Shown here piece by piece: positions 1-8,830 of a stretch of 64,000 bases of DNA. This DNA comes from Pseudomonas sp. Marseille-Q3773 (GTDB taxonomy: Bacteria > Pseudomonadota > Gammaproteobacteria > Pseudomonadales > Pseudomonadaceae), in the NCBI RefSeq assembly GCF_916618955.1, contig NZ_OU745390.1:5076001-5140000 (forward strand), in the 5' to 3' direction. Position 1 is the stretch's first letter; each line of letters starts with the position of its first letter. The notes below the pieces were generated by a model. That model saw nothing but the letters and a program-made list of their open reading frames with translations, was not told the DNA's origin and did no database searches. The position numbers and the translations under genes were made by a program.

Positions 1-897
1 GCGATCGAGATCGTCAACCGCGCGCTGGAAGTCTTCGGCCCGCCGATCTATGTGCGTCACGAAGTGGTGCACAACAAGTTCGTGGTGGAAGACCTGCGCA
101 ACCGTGGTGCCATCTTCGTCGAGGAGCTGGACCAGGTGCCGGACGACGTCATCGTCATCTTCAGTGCCCACGGGGTTTCCCAGGCCGTGCGCCAGGAAGC
201 CGCAGGCCGTGGTCTGAAAGTGTTCGACGCTACCTGCCCGCTGGTGACCAAGGTGCACATCGAGGTCGCCAAGTACAGCCGCGATGGCCGTGAGTGCATC
301 CTTATCGGCCATGAAGGGCACCCGGAAGTCGAAGGCACCATGGGCCAGTACGACGCCAGCAACGGTGGCGCCATCTATCTCGTCGAGGACGAGGAGGATG
401 TCGCCAACCTGCAGGTGAAAGACCCGGACCACCTGGCCTTCGTCACCCAGACCACGCTGTCGATGGACGACACCAGCCGCGTCATCGACGCCCTGCGCGC
501 ACGTTTCCCGAACATCGGCGGCCCGCGCAAGGACGATATCTGCTATGCCACCCAGAACCGCCAGGATGCGGTGAAGCAACTGGCGGACGAGTGCGATGTG
601 GTACTGGTGGTCGGCAGCCCGAACAGCTCCAACTCCAACCGCCTGCGCGAGCTGGCCGAGCGCATGGGCACCCCGGCCTACCTGATCGATGGCGCCGAAG
701 ACCTGCAACGTGGCTGGTTCGAGCAGAAGGCGCGGATCGGCATCACTGCCGGCGCTTCGGCCCCCGAAGTGCTGGTGCGTGGCGTGATCGAGCAGCTCAA
801 GGCCTGGGGCGCTACCGGCGCTGAAGAGCTGGATGGGCGTGAAGAGAACATCACCTTCTCCATGCCCAAAGAGCTGCGGGTTCGTTCGCTGATTTGA
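1..897 (+). CDS. ispH: 4-hydroxy-3-methylbut-2-enyl diphosphate reductase (5' end outside window)
   Basis: IspH (LytB) is the last enzyme of the MEP isoprenoid pathway. It reduces HMBPP to IPP and DMAPP with a 4Fe-4S cluster. The frame is open from base 1, so roughly the first 17 residues, including the first cluster cysteine, lie outside the window. The other two cluster cysteines are visible in DATCPLV and DDICYATQN. The [13 protein letters not shown] segment and the [11 protein letters not shown] segment match the family. The C-terminus ends normally at a TGA. A minor-pilin cluster follows, as in P. putida. Confidence 0.97.
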   Translation, partial: AIEIVNRALEVFGPPIYVRHEVVHNKFVVEDLRNRGAIFVEELDQVPDDVIVIFSAHGVSQAVRQEAAGRGLKVFDATCPLVTKVHIEVAKYSRDGRECILIGHEGHPEVEGTMGQYDASNGGAIYLVEDEEDVANLQVKDPDHLAFVTQTTLSMDDTSRVIDALRARFPNIGGPRKDDICYATQNRQDAVKQLADECDVVLVVGSPNSSNSNRLRELAERMGTPAYLIDGAEDLQRGWFEQKARIGITAGASAPEVLVRGVIEQLKAWGATGAEELDGREENITFSMPKELRVRSLI

Positions 898-953
898 CCT
901 GACCCTGTCCCGGCCTATCGCTGGCTTGCCAGCGATAGGCGGCTACGGCCGAT

Positions 954-1454
954 TCAGGGCTGGGCAGCCGGCGGGCACTTGGTGCTTGGGGCGGCTTCTG
1001 TATCCAGCCTGACTCTGCCGGTCGATGCCAGCACCACGTTATAGCGGCTGTCGCCTGACGAGCGTTCACAAACACGCAGGGTGGCAGCCAAAAACTGGTT
1101 GCTCGGCCCCAGCGGAACCCCCTGCGCACTGAATTTCACCTGGCCGCCACTATTGCCAGCAATCTCCAGCGGCCGTGAAAGACGCTGTTCACGCAACACT
1201 TGCTGGTTATGTTCCAGCAGTACCCGCCAACCGTTTCCCCACTTACCCTCCAGCGGCTGCACCAGCACCGGCTGGCCTTGCAACATGGCATGGCTGCGCG
1301 CACTGCGCAGGGCCTGCGCCAGGTCGCGGGCGGCAGCAGCCCTGTGCAAGTCGTCACTCAATCGTGCATAGGCCGGCATGCCGAGCTGTGCCAGCAATAC
1401 CGCCACGGCCAAGGCCGACAACATTTGAATCAGTGTTACGCCTCGTTGCTTCAC
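954..1454 (-). CDS. FimT/GspH-like minor pilin
   Basis: The protein has a prepilin leader (short basic head KQRG, then VTLIQMLSALAVAVLLAQLG), which the peptidase PilD would cut after the glycine. It has about 166 residues, the size of FimT/GspH minor pseudopilins, which help prime type IV pilus assembly in the inner membrane. Position +5 of the mature protein, usually Glu, is Gln here, which is unusual. I chose the GTG at 1454 because GGAGG sits 8 nt upstream; an ATG at 1469 would bury that site in the coding region. It is transcribed away from the pilV-pilE cluster, with about 110 bp between the starts. Confidence 0.75.
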   Translation of the reverse strand: MKQRGVTLIQMLSALAVAVLLAQLGMPAYARLSDDLHRAAAARDLAQALRSARSHAMLQGQPVLVQPLEGKWGNGWRVLLEHNQQVLREQRLSRPLEIAGNSGGQVKFSAQGVPLGPSNQFLAATLRVCERSSGDSRYNVVLASTGRVRLDTEAAPSTKCPPAAQP

Positions 1455-1563
1455 CGTGCATTCCTCCATGGAAGTGCTTGGCTATAGCTTCTCGGTCGTT
1501 GGACAGGAGCACCAGTCGCCCGAGTTCAAGGCAATTGCAGGAAAAGTCTCAGGAGGTGCAGGG

Positions 1564-1746
1564 ATGCAGGTAGTTCAACGGGGCATGACACTGCTGGAAG
1601 TGCTCTTGGCGGTGGTGGTAGTGGCGGTCGGCCTGTTTGCAGCGGCAGGCCTGCAACTGCAGGCATTGCAGGCCGTGGAGGGCGCGCGCCGCGACGGCCA
1701 GGCCGCCATGGCGGCGCATAGCGAACATGAACGGGGGCGACGGTGA
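1564..1746 (+). CDS. pilV: Very short PilV-like prepilin
   Basis: This 60-residue prepilin has the leader and helix RGMTLLEVLLAVVVVAVG with the canonical Glu at mature position 5. AGGAGG lies upstream of the ATG. PilV minor pilins are usually about 150-180 residues; here almost nothing follows the N-terminal helix. The stop overlaps the GTG of pilW (GTGA), so the frame looks deliberately coupled and not simply broken. It could be a reduced PilV that acts only as a helical cap, or a gene degenerated after a deletion. Translation coupling to pilW argues for retention. Confidence 0.65.
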   Translation: MQVVQRGMTLLEVLLAVVVVAVGLFAAAGLQLQALQAVEGARRDGQAAMAAHSEHERGRR

Positions 1747-2393
1747 AGCGCCGCCAGGACGGGTTCGGCCTGTTGGAGGTGACGTTGGCGCTGGCCCTCG
1801 GCTTGATGCTGATGGCAGCGGTCGGCCAGCTGTTCGTCTCTGCCCACCAGAGCTGGCGCCTGCAAAGTACTGCGGTGCGCATGCACAGTGAGGCCCGTCT
1901 GGCGCTGCTGCGCATGGCCCAGGACATCCGCATGGCAGGGATGTTCGGTTGCCTGCGCTTGCAGCCTGGCGATATCAGGAGTCTGTCAGCACGACAGGCT
2001 TTTGCTCGCCCGCTGGAAATCGAGGGGGCCACACTTCGCCTGGTGGTGGCAGAGTTGCCCGGCCACCCCGGGGCGCCGGAATGGTTCGTGCAGACCGATT
2101 GCGTCGAGGAGGTGATAGTGGAAAAAGAACGCAACGAGGGCAAGTTCTACCCGCTGGCCTACCCCATCAGCACATACGTCTACCAGCTGCAGGGCAACAC
2201 CCTCAGATTCAAGCGGGCAGCAGGCCGCCTGCAGCCGCTCGTGGAGCATGTGCAGGACATGCGTATCGAACGCGTACAGACGTCGGGCGGGGAGCGGGTC
2301 GATATCGCCCTGACGTTGCATGAACCATTCCTGGGCATCCGCCAGCAGCACGCGTTGAGCGTGGCAATTCGCAACCCGGTAGCGTCGCCATGA
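1743..2393 (+). CDS. pilW: PilW-like type IV pilus minor pilin
   Basis: This 216-residue prepilin has the N-terminus RRQDGFGLLEVTLALALG, with leader Gly and Glu+5, followed by a PilW-type globular part. It would be an inner-membrane minor pilin in the pilus-priming complex. It starts with GTG overlapping the pilV stop and ends overlapping the pilX ATG (ATGA), so pilV-pilW-pilX-pilE are translated as a unit. It is somewhat shorter than P. aeruginosa PilW (about 270 residues). Confidence 0.75.
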   Translation: MKRRQDGFGLLEVTLALALGLMLMAAVGQLFVSAHQSWRLQSTAVRMHSEARLALLRMAQDIRMAGMFGCLRLQPGDIRSLSARQAFARPLEIEGATLRLVVAELPGHPGAPEWFVQTDCVEEVIVEKERNEGKFYPLAYPISTYVYQLQGNTLRFKRAAGRLQPLVEHVQDMRIERVQTSGGERVDIALTLHEPFLGIRQQHALSVAIRNPVASP

Positions 2394-2854
2394 GCCGCCA
2401 GCGTGGCGTGGTTCTGCTGTTGGCCCTGGTGCTCAGCCTGTTGCTCGGCCTGCTTGCGGCCTCAGGCCTGCGTGAAGCGTTGGTGGAAACACGGCTGACC
2501 GGCGACCTGCGCGATGGCTTGCTGGCGCTTGAGCAGGCTGAGGCAACCTTGCTGGCAGGGGAGGGCGAGCTTCGGCGGGCGCCCCCAGAGCGTTGTTCAG
2601 CGTGCCTGCCGCCAAGCCGACCGCACGACCTGGTCGGGCCCTGGCAGCGTACCCGGAACGGGTTTTTCCAGGTACAGAACCTGGGCACCAGCGATCGTGC
2701 CGCGCATATGCCAGAAGGGCAGCAGGCCACCCTGTTCAGGGTTACTGCGGTCAGCCTGCACGCCGAGCCGCGATATGTGCTGGAAGCGGTCTATGCCGTG
2801 GTTGAAGACACAACCCGCCGTGTTACCTGGCGGCAAAGATTGCGAGGAGACTGA
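2390..2854 (+). CDS. pilX: PilX-like minor pilin
   Basis: This 154-residue protein starts SRQRGVVLLLALVLSLLLG, the PilX/GspK-like hydrophobic head that lacks the usual Glu+5. It carries the conserved segment around ALVETRLTGDL just after the membrane helix. PilX-type minor pilins seed pilus assembly at the inner-membrane platform. The gene overlaps pilW by 4 nt and ends 1 nt before the pilE ATG. Assignment rests on the head sequence and gene order. Confidence 0.7.
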   Translation: MSRQRGVVLLLALVLSLLLGLLAASGLREALVETRLTGDLRDGLLALEQAEATLLAGEGELRRAPPERCSACLPPSRPHDLVGPWQRTRNGFFQVQNLGTSDRAAHMPEGQQATLFRVTAVSLHAEPRYVLEAVYAVVEDTTRRVTWRQRLRGD

Positions 2855-2855
2855 C

Positions 2856-3245
2856 ATGCAGCAAGGCTTGAGCCTGATTGAATTGTTGATTGTGCTGGCG
2901 GTCACCGGCATTCTGGCAGCCATTGCCTACCCCAGTTACCACGACCAGCTCCGGCGCGCTGCACGCAGCGAGGCGGTCGGCCTGCTGCACGATGCCGCCC
3001 TGCGCCTGGAGCGCCACCGCGCGCTCACCGGCCAGTACGCCGAGGGCGAGCCGGCCTTGCCCGTTGGCAACCGCTACTACGCTCTGCAGGCCCAGCGCGA
3101 CAAGGACATTTTTACCTTGCGCGCCCGGCGGCTGCCGGGCGGACTGATGGCGCAGGACCGCTGTGGTGACTTCCAGCTCGACCAGGCTGGCGTAAGGAGC
3201 AATCCGGGCGCCGTTGGCGACAGCGCACACTGCTGGGGAAGCTGA
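2856..3245 (+). CDS. pilE: PilE-like type IV minor pilin
   Basis: The 129-residue protein has a textbook prepilin leader, QGLSLIELLIVLAVTGILAA, with a two-residue basic-free head, cleavable Gly and Glu+5. The globular part has two cysteines near the C-terminus (DRCGDF and HCWGS) able to form the D-loop disulphide of PilE-like pilins. The GAGGAGA ribosome site lies inside the end of pilX. It closes the pilV-W-X-E unit; thiO follows after 54 bp. Confidence 0.8.
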   Translation: MQQGLSLIELLIVLAVTGILAAIAYPSYHDQLRRAARSEAVGLLHDAALRLERHRALTGQYAEGEPALPVGNRYYALQAQRDKDIFTLRARRLPGGLMAQDRCGDFQLDQAGVRSNPGAVGDSAHCWGS

Positions 3246-3299
3246 AGGTTGGAGGATGCCGGGGGCATCGCGGAATTACTTCAGGTGTTGGATCGACAG

Positions 3300-4397
3300 A
3301 TGAGCAAGCAAGTAGTGGTGGTTGGCGGCGGGGTGATCGGCCTGCTGACGGCATTCAACCTGGCCGCCAAAGTCGGGCAGGTGGTGGTGTGTGACCAGGG
3401 CGAGGTCGGCCGCGAGTCGTCCTGGGCCGGCGGTGGCATCGTTTCGCCGCTGTACCCGTGGCGCTACAGCCCGGCAGTAACGGCCCTGGCGCACTGGTCG
3501 CAGGACTTTTATCCGCAGCTGGGCGAGCGTTTGCTCGCCAGCACTGGGGTCGACCCCGAAGTGCACACCACCGGCCTGTACTGGCTCGACCTGGACGACG
3601 AGGCTGAAGCGCTGGCCTGGGCCGAGCGTGAGCAGCGGCCGCTGAGTGCCGTGGATATCTCGGCGGCCTATGACGCAGTGCCGGTACTGGGCCCAGGCTT
3701 CAAGCGTGCCATCTACATGGCCGGCGTGGCCAACGTGCGCAACCCGCGCCTCGTGAAGTCGCTCAAGGCTGCGTTGCTGGCGTTGCCCAACGTGAGCTTG
3801 CGTGAGCACTGCCAAATTACCGGCTTCGTCGGGCAAGGCGGCCGCGTGACCGGTGTGCAGACGGCAGACGGCGTGCTGGCGGCGGATGAGGTGGTGCTCA
3901 GCGCCGGGGCCTGGAGCGGCGACCTGCTGGGTACGCTCGGCCTGAAGCTGCCGGTGGAGCCGGTGAAGGGCCAGATGATCTTGTTCAAGTGTGCCGAAGA
4001 CTTCCTGCCGAGCATGGTGCTGGCCAAGGGGCGCTATGCGATCCCGCGGCGTGACGGGCATATCCTGGTGGGTAGCACGCTGGAGCATGCCGGGTACGAC
4101 AAGACCCCGACCGGGGAGGCGTTGGAGAGCCTGAAAGCGTCGGCGGTGGAGTTGTTGCCTGAACTGAAGGGGGCTCCGGTGGTGGCGCATTGGGCCGGCT
4201 TGCGGCCGGGGTCACCGGAAGGTATCCCGTATATCGGACCGGTGCCGGGGCATGAGGGGTTGTGGTTGAACTGCGGGCATTACCGCAACGGGCTGGTGCT
4301 GGCGCCGGCTTCGTGCCAGTTGTTTACCGACCTGTTGACCGGGGCAGAGCCGATCATTGACCCGGCGCCGTATGCACCAGCCGGGCGTTTGAGCTGA
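3300..4397 (+). CDS. thiO: Glycine oxidase ThiO (FAD-dependent)
   Basis: ThiO oxidises glycine to iminoglycine (dehydroglycine) for the thiazole ring of thiamine. The 365-residue protein begins SKQVVVVGGGVIGLLTAFN, a GxGxxG FAD-binding fold. It continues with the DAO-family blocks ESSWAGGGI and GLRPGSPEGIPYIGPV near the C-terminus. An in-frame TTG at 3249 could extend it by 17 residues, but the ATG at 3300 places the Rossmann motif at the usual distance. It is probably transcribed from the pilin side or from its own promoter. Confidence 0.92.
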   Translation: MSKQVVVVGGGVIGLLTAFNLAAKVGQVVVCDQGEVGRESSWAGGGIVSPLYPWRYSPAVTALAHWSQDFYPQLGERLLASTGVDPEVHTTGLYWLDLDDEAEALAWAEREQRPLSAVDISAAYDAVPVLGPGFKRAIYMAGVANVRNPRLVKSLKAALLALPNVSLREHCQITGFVGQGGRVTGVQTADGVLAADEVVLSAGAWSGDLLGTLGLKLPVEPVKGQMILFKCAEDFLPSMVLAKGRYAIPRRDGHILVGSTLEHAGYDKTPTGEALESLKASAVELLPELKGAPVVAHWAGLRPGSPEGIPYIGPVPGHEGLWLNCGHYRNGLVLAPASCQLFTDLLTGAEPIIDPAPYAPAGRLS

Positions 4398-4417
4398 GAT
4401 TGCCGGGGGCGCAGTGC

Positions 4418-4510
4418 GGCCCTTTCGCCGGCAGCCAGCTCCCACAGGTTCACCGAGCGCCTCGGGACATGTGTTTACCTGTGGGAGCCGGCTGGCCGGC
4501 GATGAGGCCA
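4418..4510. repeat. REP palindrome pair
   Basis: Two inverted copies of the P. putida-type REP unit lie between thiO and the amidase gene, which converge here. The left copy contains AGCTCCCACAGG and the right copy CCTGTGGGAGCC. The pair can fold into a large cruciform and probably acts as a bidirectional 3' end stabiliser or terminator. Confidence 0.75.
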
Positions 4511-4553
4511 GCAAGGCCAATCAGTATTTCAGCCGGCGAAGCCAATGGAGCAC

Positions 4554-5963
4554 TCAGCCGGTAATGGGGGCTTGCAAGTGCCGGCCAGGATAATGCTGCT
4601 CATACACCTTGCACACTCGCAGCACCTGCTCATCGGCAAAGCGCCCGGCCACCACCTGCAGCCCCACCGGCAACCCCTCGCGGGTGAACCCGCACGGCAC
4701 CGAAGCCGCCGGCTGCTGAGTCAGGTTGAAGGGATAGCTGAACGGCGTCCATTCCATCCACTGCGCCATCCCCGTCCCAGGCGGCACATTGTGCCCTGCC
4801 TCGAATGCCACCAGCGGCAGCATCGGCGATACCAGCACGTCATAGCGCTGGTGGAAGGCATTCATCCTGGCGATCAACTCTGCCCGTGCCTCCAGGGCCT
4901 GGGTGTATTCGCCCAGTTTGATCCGCGCCCCCTGTTCGGCAATCCAGCGCAGCCCTGGGTCAAGCAGCGCCCGCTGTTCATTGCTGAGCGCACTGGCCAA
5001 CCGCGCCGCGCCGGCAAACCATAGAGTGTTGAACGTCTCCAGCGGGTCGCCGAACCCCGGGTCGACTTCTTCAACCTGTGCGCCCAGCCGTGCCAAGCGT
5101 TGCACGGCGTGGGCCACCAGTGCCTGGATCTGCGGGTCGACCTGCACGTAGCCGAAGTTGGCACTGTAGGCGATGCGCAGGCCGCTCAGGTCCTGCTCCT
5201 GGCCCAGCCACGGCGCCTGCCTGGGTGCGCCAGCCAGCCCGTCACGGGCGTCGGGGCGGGCGACGCAGCCGAGCATCAGTACCGAATCGTCGACGGTGCG
5301 CGTCATCGGCCCCAGGTGCGACAGTACGGTCATGGCACTGGCGGGCCATTGCGGTACGTAGCCGAAGGTCGGCTTGATGCCGAACGTGCCGGTAAAGGCG
5401 CACGGGATGCGAATCGAGCCGCCGGCATCGCTACCCTGGTGCAGCACGCCCAGGTTGAGCGCGGCTGCAGCCGCGGCACCACCGGAAGAGCCGCCAGCTG
5501 TCAGCCGGGTATTCCAAGGGTTGCGGGTGATGCCATACAGCGGGTTGTCGGTGACCCCCTTCCAGCCGAACTCCGGCGTGGTGGTCTTGCCCACCAATAC
5601 AGCGCCGGCTTCGCGCATGAAGGCCGTGAAGGGCGCATCGACTTCCCACGGGCCGGTGCCCGAAGTGGTGCGCGAACCCTTGCGTGTGGGCATACCGCGG
5701 GTCAGGGTCAGGTCCTTGATCGAGGCGGGCACGCCATCCAGCCGGCCGCAGGGCTCGCCACGTTGCCAGCGCTGCTCGCTGGCGCGGGCGGCGGCGCGGG
5801 CACCTTCGCCGTCGACATGGCAATAGGCGTTGACCGCCGGGTTGTGCAGGTCGATGCGTGCCAGCACATCGTCGATTACCTCGACCGGTGACAGTTGGTG
5901 GCGCTGATACAACTCGAGCAGTTCGACGGCGGTAAACTCGCCAATCGCGGTTTTCTGATTCAT
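4554..5963 (-). CDS. Amidase signature family hydrolase
   Basis: This 469-residue amidase carries the Ser-cisSer-Lys triad. The lysine is in PASIKDLTLTRG, the serines in TAGGSSGGAAAA, followed by QGSDAGGSIRIP. Such enzymes hydrolyse carboxamides to acid and ammonia. I start at the ATG encoding MNQKTAIGEF; an upstream in-frame extension to 6047 lies inside the neighbouring gene. It is the last gene of the GntR-ABC-M20 hydrolase operon, so its substrate is probably a product of that imported compound. The precise substrate cannot be read from sequence. Confidence 0.9.
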   Translation of the reverse strand: MNQKTAIGEFTAVELLELYQRHQLSPVEVIDDVLARIDLHNPAVNAYCHVDGEGARAAARASEQRWQRGEPCGRLDGVPASIKDLTLTRGMPTRKGSRTTSGTGPWEVDAPFTAFMREAGAVLVGKTTTPEFGWKGVTDNPLYGITRNPWNTRLTAGGSSGGAAAAAALNLGVLHQGSDAGGSIRIPCAFTGTFGIKPTFGYVPQWPASAMTVLSHLGPMTRTVDDSVLMLGCVARPDARDGLAGAPRQAPWLGQEQDLSGLRIAYSANFGYVQVDPQIQALVAHAVQRLARLGAQVEEVDPGFGDPLETFNTLWFAGAARLASALSNEQRALLDPGLRWIAEQGARIKLGEYTQALEARAELIARMNAFHQRYDVLVSPMLPLVAFEAGHNVPPGTGMAQWMEWTPFSYPFNLTQQPAASVPCGFTREGLPVGLQVVAGRFADEQVLRVCKVYEQHYPGRHLQAPITG

Positions 5964-5964
5964 C

Positions 5965-7242
5965 TCAACGGGCTCCCTGGTTGGCGGCCTGGAACATGGC
6001 GCGCAGCAGCACGTCGCAGCCATCGGCCAGATCCTGTGGCGCGGCATTTTCGATTTCGTTGTGGCTGATGCCGCCCTCGCAGGGCACGAAGATCATCCCG
6101 GCCGGGCCCAGTTCGGCGAGGAAGATCGCGTCGTGGCCAGCGCCGCTGACGATATCCATGTGGCTCAGGCCCAGCTCCCGCGCGCCTTGGCGCACAGCCT
6201 CCACGCACTGCTCGGCGAAGTACAGCGGTGGGAAGTCGGCGGTTGGCGTCAGCTCGTAACTCAGCCCGTGTCTTGCCGTGCTGGTTTCAATGGCCGTAAA
6301 CACCTCGCTGACCATGGCTGCGAGGTGCTCGGGGTCGAGGTGGCGCAGGTCGATGGTCATTTGCACCTGGCCCGGAATGACATTGCGCGAGCCCGGGTGC
6401 AGGTTCAGGCAGCCGACAGTGCCGCAGGCATGCGGCTGGTGAGCATGGGCCACGCGGTTGACCGCAGCCACCACCTCGGCGGCACCGACCAGGGCATCCT
6501 TGCGCAGGTGCATCGGGGTGGGGCCGGCGTGGGCCTCTACGCCGGTCAGTACCAGGTCGAACCATTTCTGCCCCAGACAGCCCTGGACCACGCCAATGGT
6601 GGTGCGCTGGTCTTCCAGCACCGGGCCCTGTTCGATATGCGCCTCGAAGTAGGCGCCGACGGCGTGCCCGGTGGGTACACGCGGGCCAGCGTAACCGATG
6701 CGCTGGAGTTCCGCGCCTACCGACAGGCCCTTGTCGTCGACCTTGGCCAGTGTCTCCTGCAGGCCGAACTTACCGGCGAACACCCCCGAGCCCATCATGC
6801 ATGGCGGGAAACGCGAGCCTTCCTCGTTGGTCCACACCACCACTTCCAGCGGGGCTTCGGTGGTCAGGTTCAGGTCGTTCAGGGTGCGCAGCACCTCGAG
6901 GCCGGCCATGACGCCGTAGCAGCCGTCGAACTTGCCGCCGGTGGGTTGGGTGTCGATGTGGCTACCGGTCATCACGGGCGGCAGGGCCGGGTTGCGCCCG
7001 GGGCGGCGGGCGAAGATGTTGCCGATGGCGTCGATGCTGACCGTGCAGCCGGCGTCTTCGCACCAGCGCACGAACAGGTCGCGGGCCTGGCGGTCGAGGT
7101 CGGTCAGGGCCAGGCGGCATACGCCACCCTTGGCGGTGGCGCCGAGCTGTGCCAGGTCCATCAGCGATTGCCAGAGGCGTTCGCGGTTGACCAGCGGGCC
7201 CTGGCCGAGCAGGTGCTGCGAGGGATCGATGCGGGTGTTCAT
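5965..7242 (-). CDS. M20-family Zn-dependent amidohydrolase (allantoate/N-carbamoyl amino acid hydrolase type)
   Basis: This 425-residue protein belongs to the AllC/HyuC/beta-ureidopropionase group, which cleaves N-carbamoyl or ureido groups. Metal ligands are visible in MTGSHIDTQPTGGKFDG (His, Asp), in VVWTNEEGSRF (Glu-Glu) and in SGAGHDAIFLA (His). The start is well supported by an AGGAGA upstream of the ATG. It sits directly before the amidase gene (1 bp gap) and downstream of the importer genes, so the pair probably hydrolyses the transported substrate. It could serve ureidopropionate, allantoate or N-carbamoyl amino acids. Confidence 0.88.
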   Translation of the reverse strand: MNTRIDPSQHLLGQGPLVNRERLWQSLMDLAQLGATAKGGVCRLALTDLDRQARDLFVRWCEDAGCTVSIDAIGNIFARRPGRNPALPPVMTGSHIDTQPTGGKFDGCYGVMAGLEVLRTLNDLNLTTEAPLEVVVWTNEEGSRFPPCMMGSGVFAGKFGLQETLAKVDDKGLSVGAELQRIGYAGPRVPTGHAVGAYFEAHIEQGPVLEDQRTTIGVVQGCLGQKWFDLVLTGVEAHAGPTPMHLRKDALVGAAEVVAAVNRVAHAHQPHACGTVGCLNLHPGSRNVIPGQVQMTIDLRHLDPEHLAAMVSEVFTAIETSTARHGLSYELTPTADFPPLYFAEQCVEAVRQGARELGLSHMDIVSGAGHDAIFLAELGPAGMIFVPCEGGISHNEIENAAPQDLADGCDVLLRAMFQAANQGAR

Positions 7243-7278
7243 GGTTCATCTCTCCTGAAATGACGGGGTTGCTTGTAC

Positions 7279-7362
7279 TGGCCTCTTCGCGGGTGAACCC
7301 GCTCCCACAGGGACATCACTGCCTTCAGGTGTGGGAGCGGGTTTACCCGCGAAGAGGCCACT
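7279..7362. repeat. REP palindrome pair
   Basis: Inverted pair of REP units containing CGCGGGTGAACCCGCTCCCA and its near complement, in the gap between the livF-like gene and the M20 hydrolase gene. Both genes run leftward, so the pair interrupts the operon and may lower expression of the two hydrolases relative to the transporter. Confidence 0.85.
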
Positions 7363-7382
7363 ACAGGTAAACGAGGCCTGTA

Positions 7383-8078
7383 TCAGGCACTCAGGGCCAG
7401 GTAACGGTTCTTGATGCTCGGGTCCTCGCGGAACTGCGCCGCGCTGCCCTGGTAGGCGACGCGGCCCTGTTCCAGCACGTAGTGGCGGTCGGCGAGGGCG
7501 TCGCAGACCATCAGGTTCTGCTCCACCAGCAGAATCGACAGGCCTTCTTCCTTGATGCGCCGCAGAATCCTCACCAGTTCGTCGACGATTACCGGGGCCA
7601 GGCCTTCGGTGGGCTCGTCGAGGATCAGCAGCTTGGGGCCGTTAAGCAGGGCGCGAGCGATGGCCAGCATCTGCTGTTCGCCGCCGGAAAGGGCGAAACC
7701 GCCGTTGCGGCGCCGCTCCTTCAGCCGCGGGAACATGCTGTACACGTCTTCCAGCTGCCAGCGGCTGTCCTTGCGTACGGCAATCCTCAGGTTTTCCTCC
7801 ACGCTGAGCTGGCGAAAAATGCCGCGGTGCTCCGGCACCAGGGCAATGCCGAGCCGCGCGATATCGAAGATTTCGCGGCCAACCAGCTGCTGGCCGTTGA
7901 AGCTGATCTGCCCCTGTCGTGGTCGGACGATGCCGAGGATGCTGCGTAGGGTGGTGGTCTTGCCGGCGCCGTTGCGCCCCAGCAAGGTCACCAGTTCGCC
8001 AGCCTCGACCTTGAGCGAGACGCCTTCGAGCACATGACTCTTGTCGTAGTAGGAATGGATCGAATCGACTTTGAGCAT
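7383..8078 (-). CDS. ABC transporter ATPase, LivF/UrtE type
   Basis: This 231-residue ATPase has the Walker A GRNGAGKTTTLRS, signature ALSGGEQQMLAIAR and Walker B LLILDEPTEGLAP. Size and C-terminus match the LivF subgroup of branched-chain amino acid/urea importers. It overlaps the livG-like gene by 1 nt (TGATG). It energises the cytoplasmic side of the importer encoded upstream. Confidence 0.92.
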   Translation of the reverse strand: MLKVDSIHSYYDKSHVLEGVSLKVEAGELVTLLGRNGAGKTTTLRSILGIVRPRQGQISFNGQQLVGREIFDIARLGIALVPEHRGIFRQLSVEENLRIAVRKDSRWQLEDVYSMFPRLKERRRNGGFALSGGEQQMLAIARALLNGPKLLILDEPTEGLAPVIVDELVRILRRIKEEGLSILLVEQNLMVCDALADRHYVLEQGRVAYQGSAAQFREDPSIKNRYLALSA

Positions 8079-8830
8079 CAGGCGGCCTCTCCAAGGTAGG
8101 CGGTGCGGACACGCTCGTCGTTGCGCACCTGTTCAGGGGTACCCTCGACCAGGATCTGGCCGTGGCTCATCACCGTGATGCGCTGGCTGATCGACATGAC
8201 GATGCTCATGTTGTGCTCGATCAGCAGCACGGTGTGGTCACGGCCGAGGTCGCTGATCAGGTCGGTCATCACCGGGATGTCGTCGATGCCCATGCCCGAA
8301 GTGGGCTCGTCGAGCATCAGCAACGTAGGTTTGGCGCAGATCGACATGCCCACCTCCAGCACCCGTTGCTGGCCGTGCGACAACTCGCCGGCCAGGGTCT
8401 CGGCGCGGGCGGTCAGCTTCAGGCGCTCCAGCACCTGGTCGGCAGTGTCCCAGTGGCTGCGCTTGTGCTCGACGCTGCGCCAGAAGTTCAGCGCACCCAG
8501 GCCATCGCGCCCTTGGGCGGCCAGACGCAGGTTCTCGCGCACCGACAGGTTCTGGAACAGGCTGGTGAGCTGGAACGAACGGGCCATACCCAGCGCCACG
8601 CGCCCATGGGACGGTTTGCGGATGATGTCCTGGCCGTTGAACAGGATCTTGCCCGCGGTGGCCTGGCGCTCGCCGGTCAGGCAGTGGAACAGGCTGGTCT
8701 TGCCGGCGCCATTGGGGCCGATGATGGTGTGGATTGAGCCGGCGCGAACCTTGAGGTCGACGCCTGCAACTGCCTTGAACGGCCCGTATGCCAGCTCCAG
8801 CTGACGGGTTTCCAGGAGGTAGTCGCTCAT
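8078..8830 (-). CDS. ABC transporter ATPase, LivG/UrtD type
   Basis: This 250-residue ATPase has Walker A GPNGAGKTSLFHC, signature ELSHGQQRVLEVGMS and Walker B LLMLDEPTSGMG. The HGQ form of the signature is common in UrtD-like members. The ATG at 8830 overlaps the stop of the livM-like gene, so the subunits are translationally coupled. It pairs with the LivF-like ATPase. Confidence 0.92.
   Translation of the reverse strand: MSDYLLETRQLELAYGPFKAVAGVDLKVRAGSIHTIIGPNGAGKTSLFHCLTGERQATAGKILFNGQDIIRKPSHGRVALGMARSFQLTSLFQNLSVRENLRLAAQGRDGLGALNFWRSVEHKRSHWDTADQVLERLKLTARAETLAGELSHGQQRVLEVGMSICAKPTLLMLDEPTSGMGIDDIPVMTDLISDLGRDHTVLLIEHNMSIVMSISQRITVMSHGQILVEGTPEQVRNDERVRTAYLGEAA

Noticed and set aside
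4418..4510. REP pairs read as a CRISPR-like or integron-like array
   Set aside because: The repeats are single inverted pairs scattered between genes, with no regular spacing, no spacers and no cas or integrase genes.
6061..7263. 400-codon frame opposite the M20 hydrolase
   Set aside because: Antisense shadow of a clear gene; composition is Ala/Gly/His-rich with no family motif.
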